Source: Corynebacterium matruchotii
GTDB lineage: Bacteria; Actinomycetota; Actinomycetes; Mycobacteriales; Mycobacteriaceae
Direction of reading: 5' to 3'
DNA length: 64,000 nucleotides
Assembly: GCF_011612265.2 (NCBI RefSeq)
Contig: NZ_CP050134.2
Location: 2,542,001-2,606,000, forward strand
Shown: positions 8,615 through 18,514 of the stretch, piece by piece
How the letters are laid out: every line of letters starts with the position of its first letter
Position numbering within the stretch: the stretch's first letter is position 1
The notes under the pieces: model-generated
What the model saw: only the letters and a program-made list of their open reading frames with translations
Database searches by the model: none
Told to the model about the DNA's origin: nothing
Program-made: the position numbers and the translations under genes

Positions 8615-9382
8615 ATGTTGAACGCTGTGGGTCAAGCCCAAAGTATTCTATTGCTCGGCGGCACCTCGGAGATCGGCCTAGCTATCGTCACGGAGTTTCT
8701 GTCGAAGGGCCCGGCCAAGGTGGTGTTGGCTGCTCGGAAGAATTCGCCCCGGCTTGACAACTCTGTCGCCTTGGTGAAGGCCGCCGGCGCCTCCGAGGTT
8801 GAGGTCATTGATTTCGACGCCACCGATTTCGCCAACCATCCGAAGGTCATTGACAAGGCGTTTGCCGGTGGCGACATCGACATCGCTATCGTGGCTTTCG
8901 GCACCCTGGGCGACCAGGAGGCCCTGTGGCACGACCAGAAGCTGGCCGTGGAGTCGGCGCAAACCAACTTCACCGGCCCGGTGTCGGTGGGTGTGCTGTT
9001 GGCGGAGAAGTTCCGGACTCAGGGCCACGGCAATATTATTGCGCTGAGTTCGGTGGCTGGCCAGCGGGTTCGCCGGTCGAATTTTGTGTATGGCGCCGCC
9101 AAAGCCGGCATGGATGGTTTCTATGTGAACCTGGGCGAAGCCCTGCGCGATGTCGGCGTGAATGTGTTGGTGGTTCGGCCGGGTCAGGTGCGCACCAAGA
9201 TGTCCACCGTTGCTGGTGAGCCCGAGGCCCCGTTGACCGTGAATAAGGAAGATGTGGCCAAGGCGGTTGTTGACGCCGTGGTGTCGCATAAGGAAGCAAT
9301 CTTCGTGCACCCGTTGTTCCAGCCGGTGTCGTTGGCGTTTAAGGTGATTCCGCAGAAGATTTTCCGTAAACTGCCGTTCTAA
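8615..9382 (+). CDS. dprE2: decaprenylphosphoryl-2-keto-beta-D-erythro-pentose reductase DprE2
   Basis: A 255-residue short-chain dehydrogenase that uses NADH to reduce the DprE1 product to decaprenylphosphoryl-arabinose. The nucleotide-binding motif is LLLGGTSEIG (about residues 12-21) and the catalytic YxxxK is YGAAK (Y159, K163), preceded by the SSVAG serine. Length equals that of mycobacterial DprE2. It starts at ATG 8615 after GAAAGG. It lies directly downstream of dprE1 and is certainly in the same transcript; a hairpin follows before aftA. Confidence 0.96.
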   Translation: MLNAVGQAQSILLLGGTSEIGLAIVTEFLSKGPAKVVLAARKNSPRLDNSVALVKAAGASEVEVIDFDATDFANHPKVIDKAFAGGDIDIAIVAFGTLGDQEALWHDQKLAVESAQTNFTGPVSVGVLLAEKFRTQGHGNIIALSSVAGQRVRRSNFVYGAAKAGMDGFYVNLGEALRDVGVNVLVVRPGQVRTKMSTVAGEPEAPLTVNKEDVAKAVVDAVVSHKEAIFVHPLFQPVSLAFKVIPQKIFRKLPF

Positions 9383-9421
9383 CCGGTTTTCACCGGTTTT
9401 AAGCCGTCTTAAAGGTTTTCC

Positions 9422-9473
9422 GCCCCCGTTTGAGGATATTCCTAGCGCAGCTAGGAATGTTCGAGGGGGCTTT
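9422..9473 (+). terminator. stem-loop between dprE2 and aftA
   Basis: Inner perfect stem ATTCCTAGC-GCA-GCTAGGAAT (9438-9458) is enclosed by GCCCCC / GGGGGC (9422-9427 and 9465-9470), then CTTTGTC. It is a likely terminator or attenuator ending the dprE1-dprE2 transcript, possibly partial because aftA follows within 30 bp. Confidence 0.6.
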
Positions 9474-9502
9474 GTCATGAGCAATGTGAAAGACTAGTGA
9501 GT

Positions 9503-11524
9503 ATGACTTTAACGGAATCAGGTCAACGGGACTTCGTTGATACCTCACGGTTACAGGAATATGGTCCCGATGTCTTGAGCACCCCCCGCACCGTCGTCGG
9601 CATTATTGCCGCAGCTCTAGGCGGTGCGGTCTTCACGCTGGGGTGCTGGTTTGCGTTGAAAACCACGCACCTGCCGGCCTTTGGGCCCTCCAATGTGACT
9701 AAGGCTGTTGGCACGTTTGGGACCGTGCTGGTCTTGCTCACGGTGGCCGGGCTCACCCTATTGTGGGTGTTGGATGAGAAGAAGCAACAACCGCACCCCC
9801 GGTGGCGCACCTGGATCACCTATGTGGTCAGCTACCTGTCCCCCGCCGCATTGATCGTCACCACTTTGGCCATTCACTTGGCGGCCACCCGGCTGTATTT
9901 GGATGGCATCACGGTGGACCAGGGATTCCGCACCCAGTTCATGACCCGCATGGCCGACGGTTGGGGCCTGTCGGACATGAACTATATTGACATGCCTACC
10001 TTCTACCCGGCCATGTGGTTTTGGTTCGGGGGCCGGCTGGCAAACCTCTTGGGCATACCGGGCTGGGAGGTGTTTCAGCCGTGGGCGTTGATATCCCTGG
10101 CCGCCGCCGGCTCCACCCTGGTGCCGGTGTGGCAACGGCTGGTGGGCAGCCTGCCGGTAGCCACCGCCATTGCCCTGGTCAGCACGTGCGTCACCCTGGT
10201 GATGAGCGCCGAGGAACCCTATGCCGCCATTATTTCCCTGGGCGTGCCGGCCGCCGTGGTGGCCGCCCGCCGGGCATTGGTGGGTCGGAACATGGCCATG
10301 GTGGGGTTGATTGTCTACCTGGGGTGTTCGGCGTCGTCCTATACCTTATATACAGCGGTGGTAGCGCTCAGCACCATGGTGATCGCCGCTCTGTTCTCGG
10401 GGGTGGTGTTGAAGTCGATAACCCCCATCATCCGATTGGTCATTATCGGGGTGGGGTCCATGGCGATCGCGGCCATTTGGTGGGCGCCCTACTTCCTGGC
10501 CATTCTTCAGGGGCGCCCGGTGTCGGGGGCGACCGCCTCGCATTATCTTCCCCTGGAGGGCACGCGGGTGCCACTGCCCATGTTGGCGCCGTCGGTGATT
10601 GGGCTGTTATGCCTGATCGGCCTGGTGTATTTGATTGTGCGGTCCAGTAATTATGATGTGCGCATGCTGGGGGTGGCGCTGTTGGTGTTCTACGGCTGGG
10701 TGGCGCTCTCTATGGTGTTTACCCTCATAGGGTCGACGCTGCTTGGGTTCCGCATGGATGTGGTGATTGCCACTACCTTGGCGACGGCCGGCGTGTTGGG
10801 CGTGGCCGAGCTGCGGATTTATGCGATCCACCAGTGGTTATTCCCCCAAGAGTTCGATGTGAAGACGTCGCGGATGATTACCTGCGTATTCCTGGCAATC
10901 CTCATGGTGGGCGGCCTCAGCTATGCGCAAAACATTCCGAACCAGAATGCGGACCCGATTGAGCGGGCATATTCGGACACGGATGGTTATGGGGAACGGG
11001 CCGACCGGTATCCGCCGGATTCTACCCAGTACTACAAGCAGGTGGCGGAGTTCATCGACAAGCACATGGGGTTACAACGCAATGAAACCGTGGTACTCAC
11101 GGACGAATTAAACTTCATGTCGTATTACCCATACCGGGGTTTCCAGGCGTTTACCAGCCACTATGCCAACCCACTGGGGGAATTTGATGTGCGCAACCAA
11201 ACGATTACGGAGTGGGCATTGGGCAGTTGGGAAAACGCCAACACACCCGAAAAATTCTTGGCAAAAATGCTGGAGGCAAAGTGGCGAGCCCCGCAGGCAT
11301 TCGTGTTCCGGGCGGACCTGGAATCCTATAAGCAGGACAAAGCCGCAGGTAAAGACAGCAGCGGGTGGGTGTATGACCTGGCCGAAGACATTTACCCGAA
11401 TAATCCCAATGTGCGGTTCCACGGGCTCCGGTTCAACCCGGAAGTGTTCGTGGGCGACGGCACGGAGTGGGAAGTCAAACAGATTGGCCCATTTGTGGTG
11501 GCAGTACGAAGCTTCGCGAGATAA
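9503..11524 (+). CDS. aftA: arabinofuranosyltransferase AftA (GT85)
   Basis: A 673-residue polytopic membrane protein with about 11-13 predicted segments and a soluble C-terminal domain of about 180 residues facing the periplasm (from about residue 490). It primes the galactan by transferring the first arabinofuranose from decaprenylphosphoryl-arabinose. The aromatic-rich DMNYIDMPTFYPAMWFW segment in an outer loop is characteristic of the GT-C fold of AftA. I chose ATG 9503, since GAAAGA is about 10 nt upstream; GTG 9497 in the same frame is closer than usual. It lies between dprE2 and emb, exactly as in mycobacteria. Confidence 0.93.
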   Translation: MTLTESGQRDFVDTSRLQEYGPDVLSTPRTVVGIIAAALGGAVFTLGCWFALKTTHLPAFGPSNVTKAVGTFGTVLVLLTVAGLTLLWVLDEKKQQPHPRWRTWITYVVSYLSPAALIVTTLAIHLAATRLYLDGITVDQGFRTQFMTRMADGWGLSDMNYIDMPTFYPAMWFWFGGRLANLLGIPGWEVFQPWALISLAAAGSTLVPVWQRLVGSLPVATAIALVSTCVTLVMSAEEPYAAIISLGVPAAVVAARRALVGRNMAMVGLIVYLGCSASSYTLYTAVVALSTMVIAALFSGVVLKSITPIIRLVIIGVGSMAIAAIWWAPYFLAILQGRPVSGATASHYLPLEGTRVPLPMLAPSVIGLLCLIGLVYLIVRSSNYDVRMLGVALLVFYGWVALSMVFTLIGSTLLGFRMDVVIATTLATAGVLGVAELRIYAIHQWLFPQEFDVKTSRMITCVFLAILMVGGLSYAQNIPNQNADPIERAYSDTDGYGERADRYPPDSTQYYKQVAEFIDKHMGLQRNETVVLTDELNFMSYYPYRGFQAFTSHYANPLGEFDVRNQTITEWALGSWENANTPEKFLAKMLEAKWRAPQAFVFRADLESYKQDKAAGKDSSGWVYDLAEDIYPNNPNVRFHGLRFNPEVFVGDGTEWEVKQIGPFVVAVRSFAR

Positions 11525-11537
11525 CGCAAGGTAGAAG

Positions 11538-14500
11538 ATGGATAACGTAGACGAGAAACAGAGCGATACCCCAATCGACCCGCAAGTCGCGCCCGAGGCA
11601 AGCGACGCTTTGCGACGCCAAGTGTGGCGGCAAAACGCCATGTTACGACGGGTGGCCGCCATCAGCGGTGTGGTGGGATTTGTGCTTTTCATGCTCACCC
11701 CATTCATGCCAGTGGACCAGGTGCAGTCCTCCCTGACCTGGCCGCAAAACGGGAACCTCAATAGCGTCAACGCACCCCTGGTGTCGTACGCACCGGAAAA
11801 CCTTGATATCACGGTGCCGATCTCCGCGCTGAAATCCCTGCGTGAGGACGAAACCACGGTGGTGAGCACCCTGCCGTCGACAAGCGAAAAAGCGACCGAA
11901 CGTGGCCTGTTCGTGCGCTCCGACAAGGGCGCGCTGGACGTAGTGCTGCGGGATAACGTGTTCTTCCAAATGGATGCCGAGGAAGTGGCCGCCCTGCCGC
12001 GGGATGCAGTGCTGAAAATCCACTCGGGGTTGAAGGAAACCTGGGTGGAAATTCCCGGCGCCACCGACGCCAACGGTCAGCCGCTGCGCAAGGCCAACGA
12101 CAAAAAGGACGATAAAGAAGATCTGCGCCCCCAAATTTCCGGCATTTACACCGAGCTGACTGGGGATGCGGAGCCGCTCATCCGGGCTGGGCTCAATGTG
12201 CAGGTGGAGATCAATTCCCGCTACACCTCCTCCCCCACCGTGCTGAAATATTTCACCATGATCGGCGGGGTGTTGTGCACCCTGGTGGCGTTGTGGGCGC
12301 TGTTCCGCATTGACCGGTTGGATGGTAAGGGCCGGTATCCGTTCTGGCCGAAGGGTTTTTTCCGGCCGCGCCCTTTGGATGGCCTGGTGGCCGGGGTGTT
12401 GGTGCTGTGGTATTTCTTCGGGGCGAACACGTCGGACGATGGGTTTATTTTGACCATGGCCCGGGTGTCGTTGGAGTCGGACTATATGGCCAACTATTAC
12501 CGGTGGTTTGGGGTTCCCGAATCCCCGTTCGGTGCGCCCTATTATGATTTCCTGGCGTTAATGACCCGGGTGTCGACCGCATCCACGTGGATGCGGCTGC
12601 CGTCGCTGGTGGCTGGCTTGTTGATCTGGCTGATTGTGTCCCGGGAGGTGCTGCCGCGCCTGGGTGCGGGGATTGCCGCCCGTAGGGCTGCGCATTGGAC
12701 GGCGGCGCTCATGTTTTTGGCGTTTTGGCTTCCCTATAATAATGGTTTGCGCCCGGAGCCGATCATTGCGTTGGGCACGTTGACCGCCTGGGTGTCGTTC
12801 GAACGTTCCATCGAGCAGAAGCGGTTGACGCCGGCGGCTATTGGCACGATCATTGCGGCGTTCACCTTGGCGTGTGGCCCGACCGGCCTGATGGCGGTGT
12901 CGGCGTTGCTAGTGACGTTGTCGAGCCTGATTCGGATCATGAACCGGTGGTTGGACTATTTTGGGGTGACGGAGGATTCCACCCGGTGGCAGCGGATCAG
13001 CGGGTGGACGGCCATGTTGGCGCCGTTTATGGCGGCCGGCACGTCAGTGTTCATTGCCGTGTTCGGGGATCAAACGTTGGCGAATGTGCGGGAGTCCACC
13101 TATGTGCGTGCGGATAAGGGCCCGTCGCTACAGTGGTTCCAGGAGTGGGTGCGCTACGAGGTGCTGTTCCAGCAGGAGGTGGATGGGTCGTTCTCCCGCC
13201 GGTTTGCGGTGTTGATTGCGTTCATGAGCATTGTGTTTGTGTTCGCGTCGATGCTGCGGAACGGTAAGGTGCCGGGGTCGAGCCGGGGCCCATCGCTGCG
13301 GCTGATGATGATTTTCATCGGCACCCTGTTCTTTATGAGTTTCACCCCGACGAAGTGGACCCACCACTTTGGGGTGTGGGCCGGTATCGCGGCGGCCCTG
13401 GGTGGCCTGGGGGCGATTGCTTTGAGCGAGTTCGCTAACCGGTCGCGGCACACCCGCACCCTGGTGTTGGGTGGGTTGTTGTTTATGTTTGCGTTCGCCC
13501 TGTCGGGCACGAACGGCTGGTGGTATGTGTCCAGTTACGGTATTCCGTGGTGGGATAAGTCCATCCAGTTCAAGGCGATTGAGGCGTCCACGGTGGTCAT
13601 GGTGATTTCCGTGATTGTGCTGCTGGTTGGTATTGTGCAATCGTTCCGGGTGGGGTTGGCCACGGAGTTGGATGATGCGTCGGCAGCCTATAAGAAGGCG
13701 GATCGGAAACCCAGCCGGTTTACGTTATTATTCTCCGCCCCGATTGCGGCGTTTTGCCTGGTGGCGATCCTGTTTTCCATGCTGTCGTTCGCAAAAGCGT
13801 TTATCACCCAGTATCCGGCGTATTCGGTGGGATTGGGGAATATGAACAGTGTTGTGGGGAAGACCTGTGGCCTGGCGGATTATGTGCTGGTGGAGACAAA
13901 CACGAACGAGTCGTTCTTGAAGCCGCTCACCAGTAAGTTGGGGGATTCCCTCCAGGTGGATAAGAAAACCCGGGGTTTTGAGCCGGATCGGATTCCCCAA
14001 TTGGGGAGCGACCAGCTGCCGGATCTGGTGAGTGCGGGGGATCGCCTAAATGTGGAGGGTGGCCGCAGCACCACGAAGGGTGTGAATGGTTCGAAGTGGG
14101 TGTTGCCGTTTAACCTGGATCCGGCGAAGGTGCCGGTGATGGGCTCGTATACGGTGGGCCGCCAATATTATGCGCAGATCACCACGGACTGGTATGACTT
14201 GCCGAAGTCTACGCCGGAGGCGCCACTGATTGTGGTGTCGGCGGCGGGCATTATTGAGGGTGTTGACGCTGATGGTGTCACCCAGGAGGGCCGGAAGTTG
14301 CTGTTGGAGTACGGCAAGAAGAATGCTTCCGGTGGGGTGGATAAGTTGGGTGAAACCCAGATGCTGGATATTGGCCCGAAAAAGAAGTGGCGTAACCTGC
14401 GGCTTCCCATTGATGATCTGCCGAAGGATGCGGATGCGGTGCGTATCTATGCTGAGGATGATTCGCTCGACCCGGAGCAGTGGCTGGTGGTGACGCCGCC

Positions 14501-14933
14501 GCGGGTGCCGAAGCTGGATTCGTTGAATTCGGTGGTTGGCAGCACGGAGCCGGGGTTGTTGGACTGGTCGGTGCCGTTGCAGTTCACGTGCCAGCGGCCG
14601 TTTAGCCACTATGCGGGTGTTGCGGAGATTCCCACGTTCCGTATCCTGCCGGACTATAAGGGGAAGCGTTCAGGCGCCAGCTTCGAGGATTATCATGGCG
14701 GTGGTGTGTTGGGCACCGCGGAGTCCGTGAATTATTCCTATGAGTTGCCGGGTTATGCCAAGGATGATTGGTTGCGTGACTGGGGTTCCCTGGAACTCTA
14801 TGCGTTGCGCCCGAATTCGCAGGGCCAGACGCCGGATGTGGCGCGCATTGACCGGACCACGAAGACCCGGTGGGGTTGGTGGTCGCCGGGGCACCAGAAT
14901 ATTGATACGGATAAGAAGGATTATTTGAATTAG
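11538..14933 (+). CDS. emb: arabinosyltransferase Emb (GT53), target class of ethambutol
   Basis: A 1131-residue GT-C glycosyltransferase extending arabinan with alpha-1,5-linked arabinose. It has an N-terminal TM, a periplasmic jelly-roll-like domain (about residues 50-220), a long multi-TM region, and a large C-terminal carbohydrate-binding region (about 770-1131). The catalytic Asp pair lies in ANTSDDGF (D300, D301), equivalent to D299 of M. tuberculosis EmbC. Corynebacteria carry one Emb, mycobacteria three. It starts at ATG 11538 behind AAGGTAG, 13 bp after aftA. A terminator follows the stop. Confidence 0.95.
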   Translation: MDNVDEKQSDTPIDPQVAPEASDALRRQVWRQNAMLRRVAAISGVVGFVLFMLTPFMPVDQVQSSLTWPQNGNLNSVNAPLVSYAPENLDITVPISALKSLREDETTVVSTLPSTSEKATERGLFVRSDKGALDVVLRDNVFFQMDAEEVAALPRDAVLKIHSGLKETWVEIPGATDANGQPLRKANDKKDDKEDLRPQISGIYTELTGDAEPLIRAGLNVQVEINSRYTSSPTVLKYFTMIGGVLCTLVALWALFRIDRLDGKGRYPFWPKGFFRPRPLDGLVAGVLVLWYFFGANTSDDGFILTMARVSLESDYMANYYRWFGVPESPFGAPYYDFLALMTRVSTASTWMRLPSLVAGLLIWLIVSREVLPRLGAGIAARRAAHWTAALMFLAFWLPYNNGLRPEPIIALGTLTAWVSFERSIEQKRLTPAAIGTIIAAFTLACGPTGLMAVSALLVTLSSLIRIMNRWLDYFGVTEDSTRWQRISGWTAMLAPFMAAGTSVFIAVFGDQTLANVRESTYVRADKGPSLQWFQEWVRYEVLFQQEVDGSFSRRFAVLIAFMSIVFVFASMLRNGKVPGSSRGPSLRLMMIFIGTLFFMSFTPTKWTHHFGVWAGIAAALGGLGAIALSEFANRSRHTRTLVLGGLLFMFAFALSGTNGWWYVSSYGIPWWDKSIQFKAIEASTVVMVISVIVLLVGIVQSFRVGLATELDDASAAYKKADRKPSRFTLLFSAPIAAFCLVAILFSMLSFAKAFITQYPAYSVGLGNMNSVVGKTCGLADYVLVETNTNESFLKPLTSKLGDSLQVDKKTRGFEPDRIPQLGSDQLPDLVSAGDRLNVEGGRSTTKGVNGSKWVLPFNLDPAKVPVMGSYTVGRQYYAQITTDWYDLPKSTPEAPLIVVSAAGIIEGVDADGVTQEGRKLLLEYGKKNASGGVDKLGETQMLDIGPKKKWRNLRLPIDDLPKDADAVRIYAEDDSLDPEQWLVVTPPRVPKLDSLNSVVGSTEPGLLDWSVPLQFTCQRPFSHYAGVAEIPTFRILPDYKGKRSGASFEDYHGGGVLGTAESVNYSYELPGYAKDDWLRDWGSLELYALRPNSQGQTPDVARIDRTTKTRWGWWSPGHQNIDTDKKDYLN

Positions 14934-14944
14934 TCCTTCGCTTG

Positions 14945-14972
14945 ACGACGCTCACCTCCCGGTGGGCGTCGT
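14945..14972 (+). terminator. intrinsic terminator after emb
   Basis: 12-bp stem ACGACGCTCACC / GGTGGGCGTCGT (one G-T pair) with a TCCC loop, 11 bp after the emb stop, followed by TCCGCTTC. It is the probable end of the cell-wall operon. Confidence 0.75.
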
Positions 14973-15076
14973 TCCGCTTCTCCCACCCCATCTGCCTGCC
15001 CGCGCCTGCCAGCCCACATCTGCCCCCCTCTGTGCGCCTACCCCCTGCCCCCCTGCCCCCGGCGCTGCACATGTTC

Positions 15077-16701
15077 TAAGCTTGGTTTCCCATTTCTATG
15101 TCCACCAGCTCCTGGGGGTTTGCCGCCTTTGCACAAAACACCATGCTTAGCAAACCTGCGACCCTCTTTGAAAACGGTAACGCCACAGCACCGCCTAGGG
15201 CTTCATACCTTCTAAGCATGGTTTTCAAAATCTGCTGCCCCAACCCCCCAGGAACCGACATGCCCGCCAAGGAAAGACCATGCTTAGAACATATGCAGCA
15301 GTTAGATAGGCGAGTGGACCAGCCCCTAGCACATGTTCTAAGCTTGGACTTCTATTGGTGGCAGTTCAACCTGGAGGAGTCAGTACACCCTCGGAACGGA
15401 AACCATGCTTATCTAATCTGCTGCCCCAAGGTACCGTATGCAGCATACATGCTAAGCATGGTGTTTGAGTCTTGCCGTCCCAAATCCCCTGGAACTGACA
15501 TGCCCTCAGGGTGGAAACCATGCTTAGAACATATGCAGCGCCGCCCTGGGTTGCCGTAGCATTTCCCCTAAGCCTGGTTTCGTTCAAAAGGGTGAACTTC
15601 CAGGGCACCCGGAGGGGGTTTTACAGCTTAGGGGTTGTGCTGCCAGGCGGGATGAATATGGCTTCATGTCTGATAAGCATGGTGTTTGAGGACTTCCAGC
15701 CTGAATCCCCTGGAGTCAATGTGCTCGCCAGGGAAAGACCATGCTTAGAACATGTGCAGCAGTCCGGTATGCGGGTGGGCCAGCCCCTAGCATATGTTCT
15801 AAGCTTGATCTTCCATTGGCGACAGTTCAAACTCTCAGGAGTCAGTACGCCCCCAGAACGGAAACCATGCTTATCTAATCTGCTGCCCCTAAGGCGTCTC
15901 GTGCAGCATACATGCTAAGCATGGTTTTTAAAATCTGCCGCCCTAAACTCCCAGGAACTAACACTCTCTCGGGATGGAAACCATGCTTAGAGCATGTGCA
16001 GCGCTACCCTGGGTTGTTGTAGCTTTTCCTCTAAGCTTGGTTTTTGTTTAAAAGAATGGATTTTCCGGGGTGCCTGGAGGGGGTTTTGCGGTTTAAGGGG
16101 TTATACTGCGCTGATGTTGAGCTGGGGTTTGGAGTAGCAAAGATCTTACCTACTAGGAGTTAGGCGGGAGGGAGTATGAAGTCAAGCTCAGGACTTGTGC
16201 TACCAGGCGGAATGACTAAGGCTGCATGTCTGATAAGCATGGTGTTTGAAATCCGCCACCCCAAATCCCCTGGGAACAACATGCCCCCGGAGCGGAAACC
16301 ATGCTTAGAACATTTGCAGTAATCAGGTGCACAGATCAGCCATCACCAGCACATGTTCTAAGCTTGGACTTCTATCAACGACAGTTCAAAATCCCCTGGG
16401 ATCAATACGCCAATCAGAACAAAACCATGCTTATCGAATCTACTACCCCCCAATAGCTGCGGCAGACCACCCAAGCAGCAAACCTTCTAAGCATGGTGTT
16501 TACTCTGGGAACGCGTCGACTCCTAGGGGTTCAAGGTGGCGGTTTCCAAACACCATGCTTAGAACATATGCAGCCCACAGCTGCATAAATGCACATCCAC
16601 CAGCACTCCTCCTAAGCTTGGGTTCTGGTTTTGGCGCATTGCCGTGCCCAGATCGGTGTCGCCGTATTGCCGTATTGCCGGTCTCCCGGAACCCAAGCTT
16701 A
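15077..16701. repeat. Array 2 of alternating inverted repeats, inverted copy of array 1
   Basis: No gene is supported from 14934 to 16719. The same alternating 9-mers occur, often with the HindIII-like variant TAAGCTTGG (15077, 15340, 16031, 16359, 16613), alongside TAAGCATGG (15211, 15452, 15673, 15917, 16489) and CCATGCTTA between them. Read on the opposite strand the array follows array 1: 16393-16434 is identical over 42 bp to the complement of 2703-2744, and 16060-16215 corresponds to about 2905-3075. Part of the array (about 15570-15670 versus 16030-16220) also looks internally duplicated. The last unit (16613-16701) has a perfect 13-bp arm pair, TAAGCTTGGGTTC / GAACCCAAGCTTA, and ends 18 bp from the next gene. 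Confidence 0.9.
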
Positions 16702-16719
16702 AGGGTGGGGTGCCGGAGG

Positions 16720-17652
16720 TTATTGCGTCGAAAAGCCTTCGGGGGGTTGGACACCGGGCATGACCTGCGTGGCGGGGGGCGCATCGGGCGCAGGCTCTTC
16801 CAGGGAGGCCAACGGCAAGTGGGGAACCGTGATGGGGCCGCTACCTTCGGTTTTGATTTGGCGGACGCAATGCACCCAGCACGACAGGAATGTGCCGTAG
16901 AGCACGATGGCAACACCAACCCACCACACGATCTGGAGGTTTCCGGCGGAAATGATGGTGTTCCAGGCGAAGTGGAGGAGAAAACTCGTCCCCAAGCCAC
17001 CGAACATGTATGCTAATCGCTTGCGCATGGGAATGTCGGCAAGGTAAATGGCATAGCCGATCGCTAGCCCGGAAATCGCCGTCAAACACATGTGCAGGCC
17101 AGGACCGGCAACCGTGCGATATCCCCACACGGATAGGGCACCATCCACATCCGAATTCGGGTCAATCATCGCCCCGAAGCTCCCATAGACTATGTTTTCG
17201 AAAGCTTCGAAACCCAGGCCCACCATGCCGCCGACCACGAACCCGTGCCATGGCCTGCTGAATCGCTGCGACACAATGAGAATAAGGGCGACACCTAAGA
17301 GTTTGGAAATTTCTTCCGGGTAGGCCCCGCCAAGGGCGGCCTCGAAAAACATCAGGTTGAGCCGCTTCAGCACCGTGCTAATGGGCGAGCCGATCACCGA
17401 CACCACCCCAACCGAGGCGCACCCACCCCAAAGTAGGCAGGTCAGGTACCATTTCCAGTTGAGTTCTTCCGGCCACATGGGCGATACCCGAAAAATTGCG
17501 GTGCCGACTATCAGGTAGGCGATGAATCCGGCCAGGTTGATAAGGCTTACCGGCGCGTCCACCAGGAAGGCGCTCATGCCGATGCTGAATAGTGAGACGA
17601 TCACCCCAAGGACCACGCTGACCAGCAGCACGGTTTTTCCGTAACGCAGCAT
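16720..17652 (-). CDS. PrsW-family intramembrane metalloprotease
   Basis: A 310-residue polytopic protein with about 8-9 membrane segments and the PrsW motifs in order: EEISKLLG (EExxK), FEAFEN (FExxEN) and H in GLHMCLTAISGL. These residues coordinate zinc in the membrane. In Bacillus, PrsW cuts the anti-sigma factor RsiW; in actinobacteria substrates are mostly unknown. The Pro-rich C-terminal tail is cytoplasmic and low complexity. The ATG at 17652 overlaps the TAA of the upstream gene (TAATG), implying translational coupling with the membrane protein encoded at 17652-18437. Confidence 0.87.
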   Translation of the reverse strand: MLRYGKTVLLVSVVLGVIVSLFSIGMSAFLVDAPVSLINLAGFIAYLIVGTAIFRVSPMWPEELNWKWYLTCLLWGGCASVGVVSVIGSPISTVLKRLNLMFFEAALGGAYPEEISKLLGVALILIVSQRFSRPWHGFVVGGMVGLGFEAFENIVYGSFGAMIDPNSDVDGALSVWGYRTVAGPGLHMCLTAISGLAIGYAIYLADIPMRKRLAYMFGGLGTSFLLHFAWNTIISAGNLQIVWWVGVAIVLYGTFLSCWVHCVRQIKTEGSGPITVPHLPLASLEEPAPDAPPATQVMPGVQPPEGFSTQ

Positions 17653-18437
17653 TAGAATCCCAACTCCTGTTCTCCCTGCATGGGTTTGATGAGCGGCTGA
17701 AGCATGTCACCGCCGTCACTGCTATCCCCCTCACCAGCACCACCAGGCTCGCCGCCAGAGCCGGATTTGCCGTCAGCATCAGGGTTGCCTGCCGCAATTT
17801 CCGCCGCCCCGGAGTCGGCGACGATTCGTGCCGCCGCCGCGTAATCCACATTGTCGCCCTGAAGGTGTCGGTCTTCCCGCACCAGGTTTGTCATCAGCAA
17901 TTCCGCCAATGATTGGCGTTGTATTGGGGCACCGGTCACGGTCACCAGGAGGCTTTTACCGTCTTTGTCGCCGGTGCCGGTGAGAATAAGGACCGTTTGG
18001 CTTTCGTCTTGCCCTTGCCGCGATAGCCGCTCCATTTGGCTGTACCGAATATTGCCGAGTTCTTTGATCTGGTAGTCAATGTCCATGATTTCCTGCAGGT
18101 GGCCGCGGATGGCCCGCCGGAAGGTGCGTTCCGGTTCCCGCCCGGATTCAATAATTTTCGAGGTGACGGCTATCCGGTTGACTCCGCAGGTCCAGGTGCC
18201 GGATTGTTCGAGTAGTGAGACGGTGCCGGGGCATTCCAGTGTCGTGTCGTGTTGGTCGGTGACGGGGACTGCCCAGTCGGCGCTCTCAAGCCCGAGGGTG
18301 ACGGGTATTGTTTCGCCGTCGTTGTCGGGGATTGTGAGGTAAAGTACCGCCGGCAACAGTAGCGCGCACAGTACGAGGCCGGTGAACCCCAGCCAGGTTT
18401 TTGTGGTCCCGATGGGGCTAACACGATAAAACGCCAT
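17652..18437 (-). CDS. single-pass membrane protein coupled to PrsW
   Basis: A 261-residue protein. One membrane segment (about residues 17-36, FTGLVLCALLLPAVLYLTI) is followed by an extracytoplasmic domain with two Cys residues about 15 apart (LECPGTV, TWTCGV) that may form a disulphide, then a helical region and an acidic Gly/Ser tail (SGSGGEPGGAGEGDSSDGGD). No family recognised. The stop/start overlap with the PrsW gene suggests it is a partner or substrate; that is inference. Confidence 0.7.
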   Translation of the reverse strand: MAFYRVSPIGTTKTWLGFTGLVLCALLLPAVLYLTIPDNDGETIPVTLGLESADWAVPVTDQHDTTLECPGTVSLLEQSGTWTCGVNRIAVTSKIIESGREPERTFRRAIRGHLQEIMDIDYQIKELGNIRYSQMERLSRQGQDESQTVLILTGTGDKDGKSLLVTVTGAPIQRQSLAELLMTNLVREDRHLQGDNVDYAAAARIVADSGAAEIAAGNPDADGKSGSGGEPGGAGEGDSSDGGDMLQPLIKPMQGEQELGF

Positions 18438-18514
18438 GACTCCAAATTTACAGTGTTTTAGTAGGCTTTATAGTTTTCGGTTTGTAGTTATCATTTTTGT
18501 CTAAGCTAGACACC

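Noticed and set aside
7635-9484. Long minus-strand frames opposite dprE1 and dprE2
   Set aside because: They mirror strongly supported + genes and have His/Gln/Arg-rich compositions expected from the complement of GC-rich codons.
11108-12134. 321-residue minus-strand frame opposite aftA/emb
   Set aside because: Antisense to two certain genes, no motif and no start signal.
16500-17016. Frames overlapping array 2 and the PrsW gene
   Set aside because: They read repeat arms or the complement of PrsW; no independent support.
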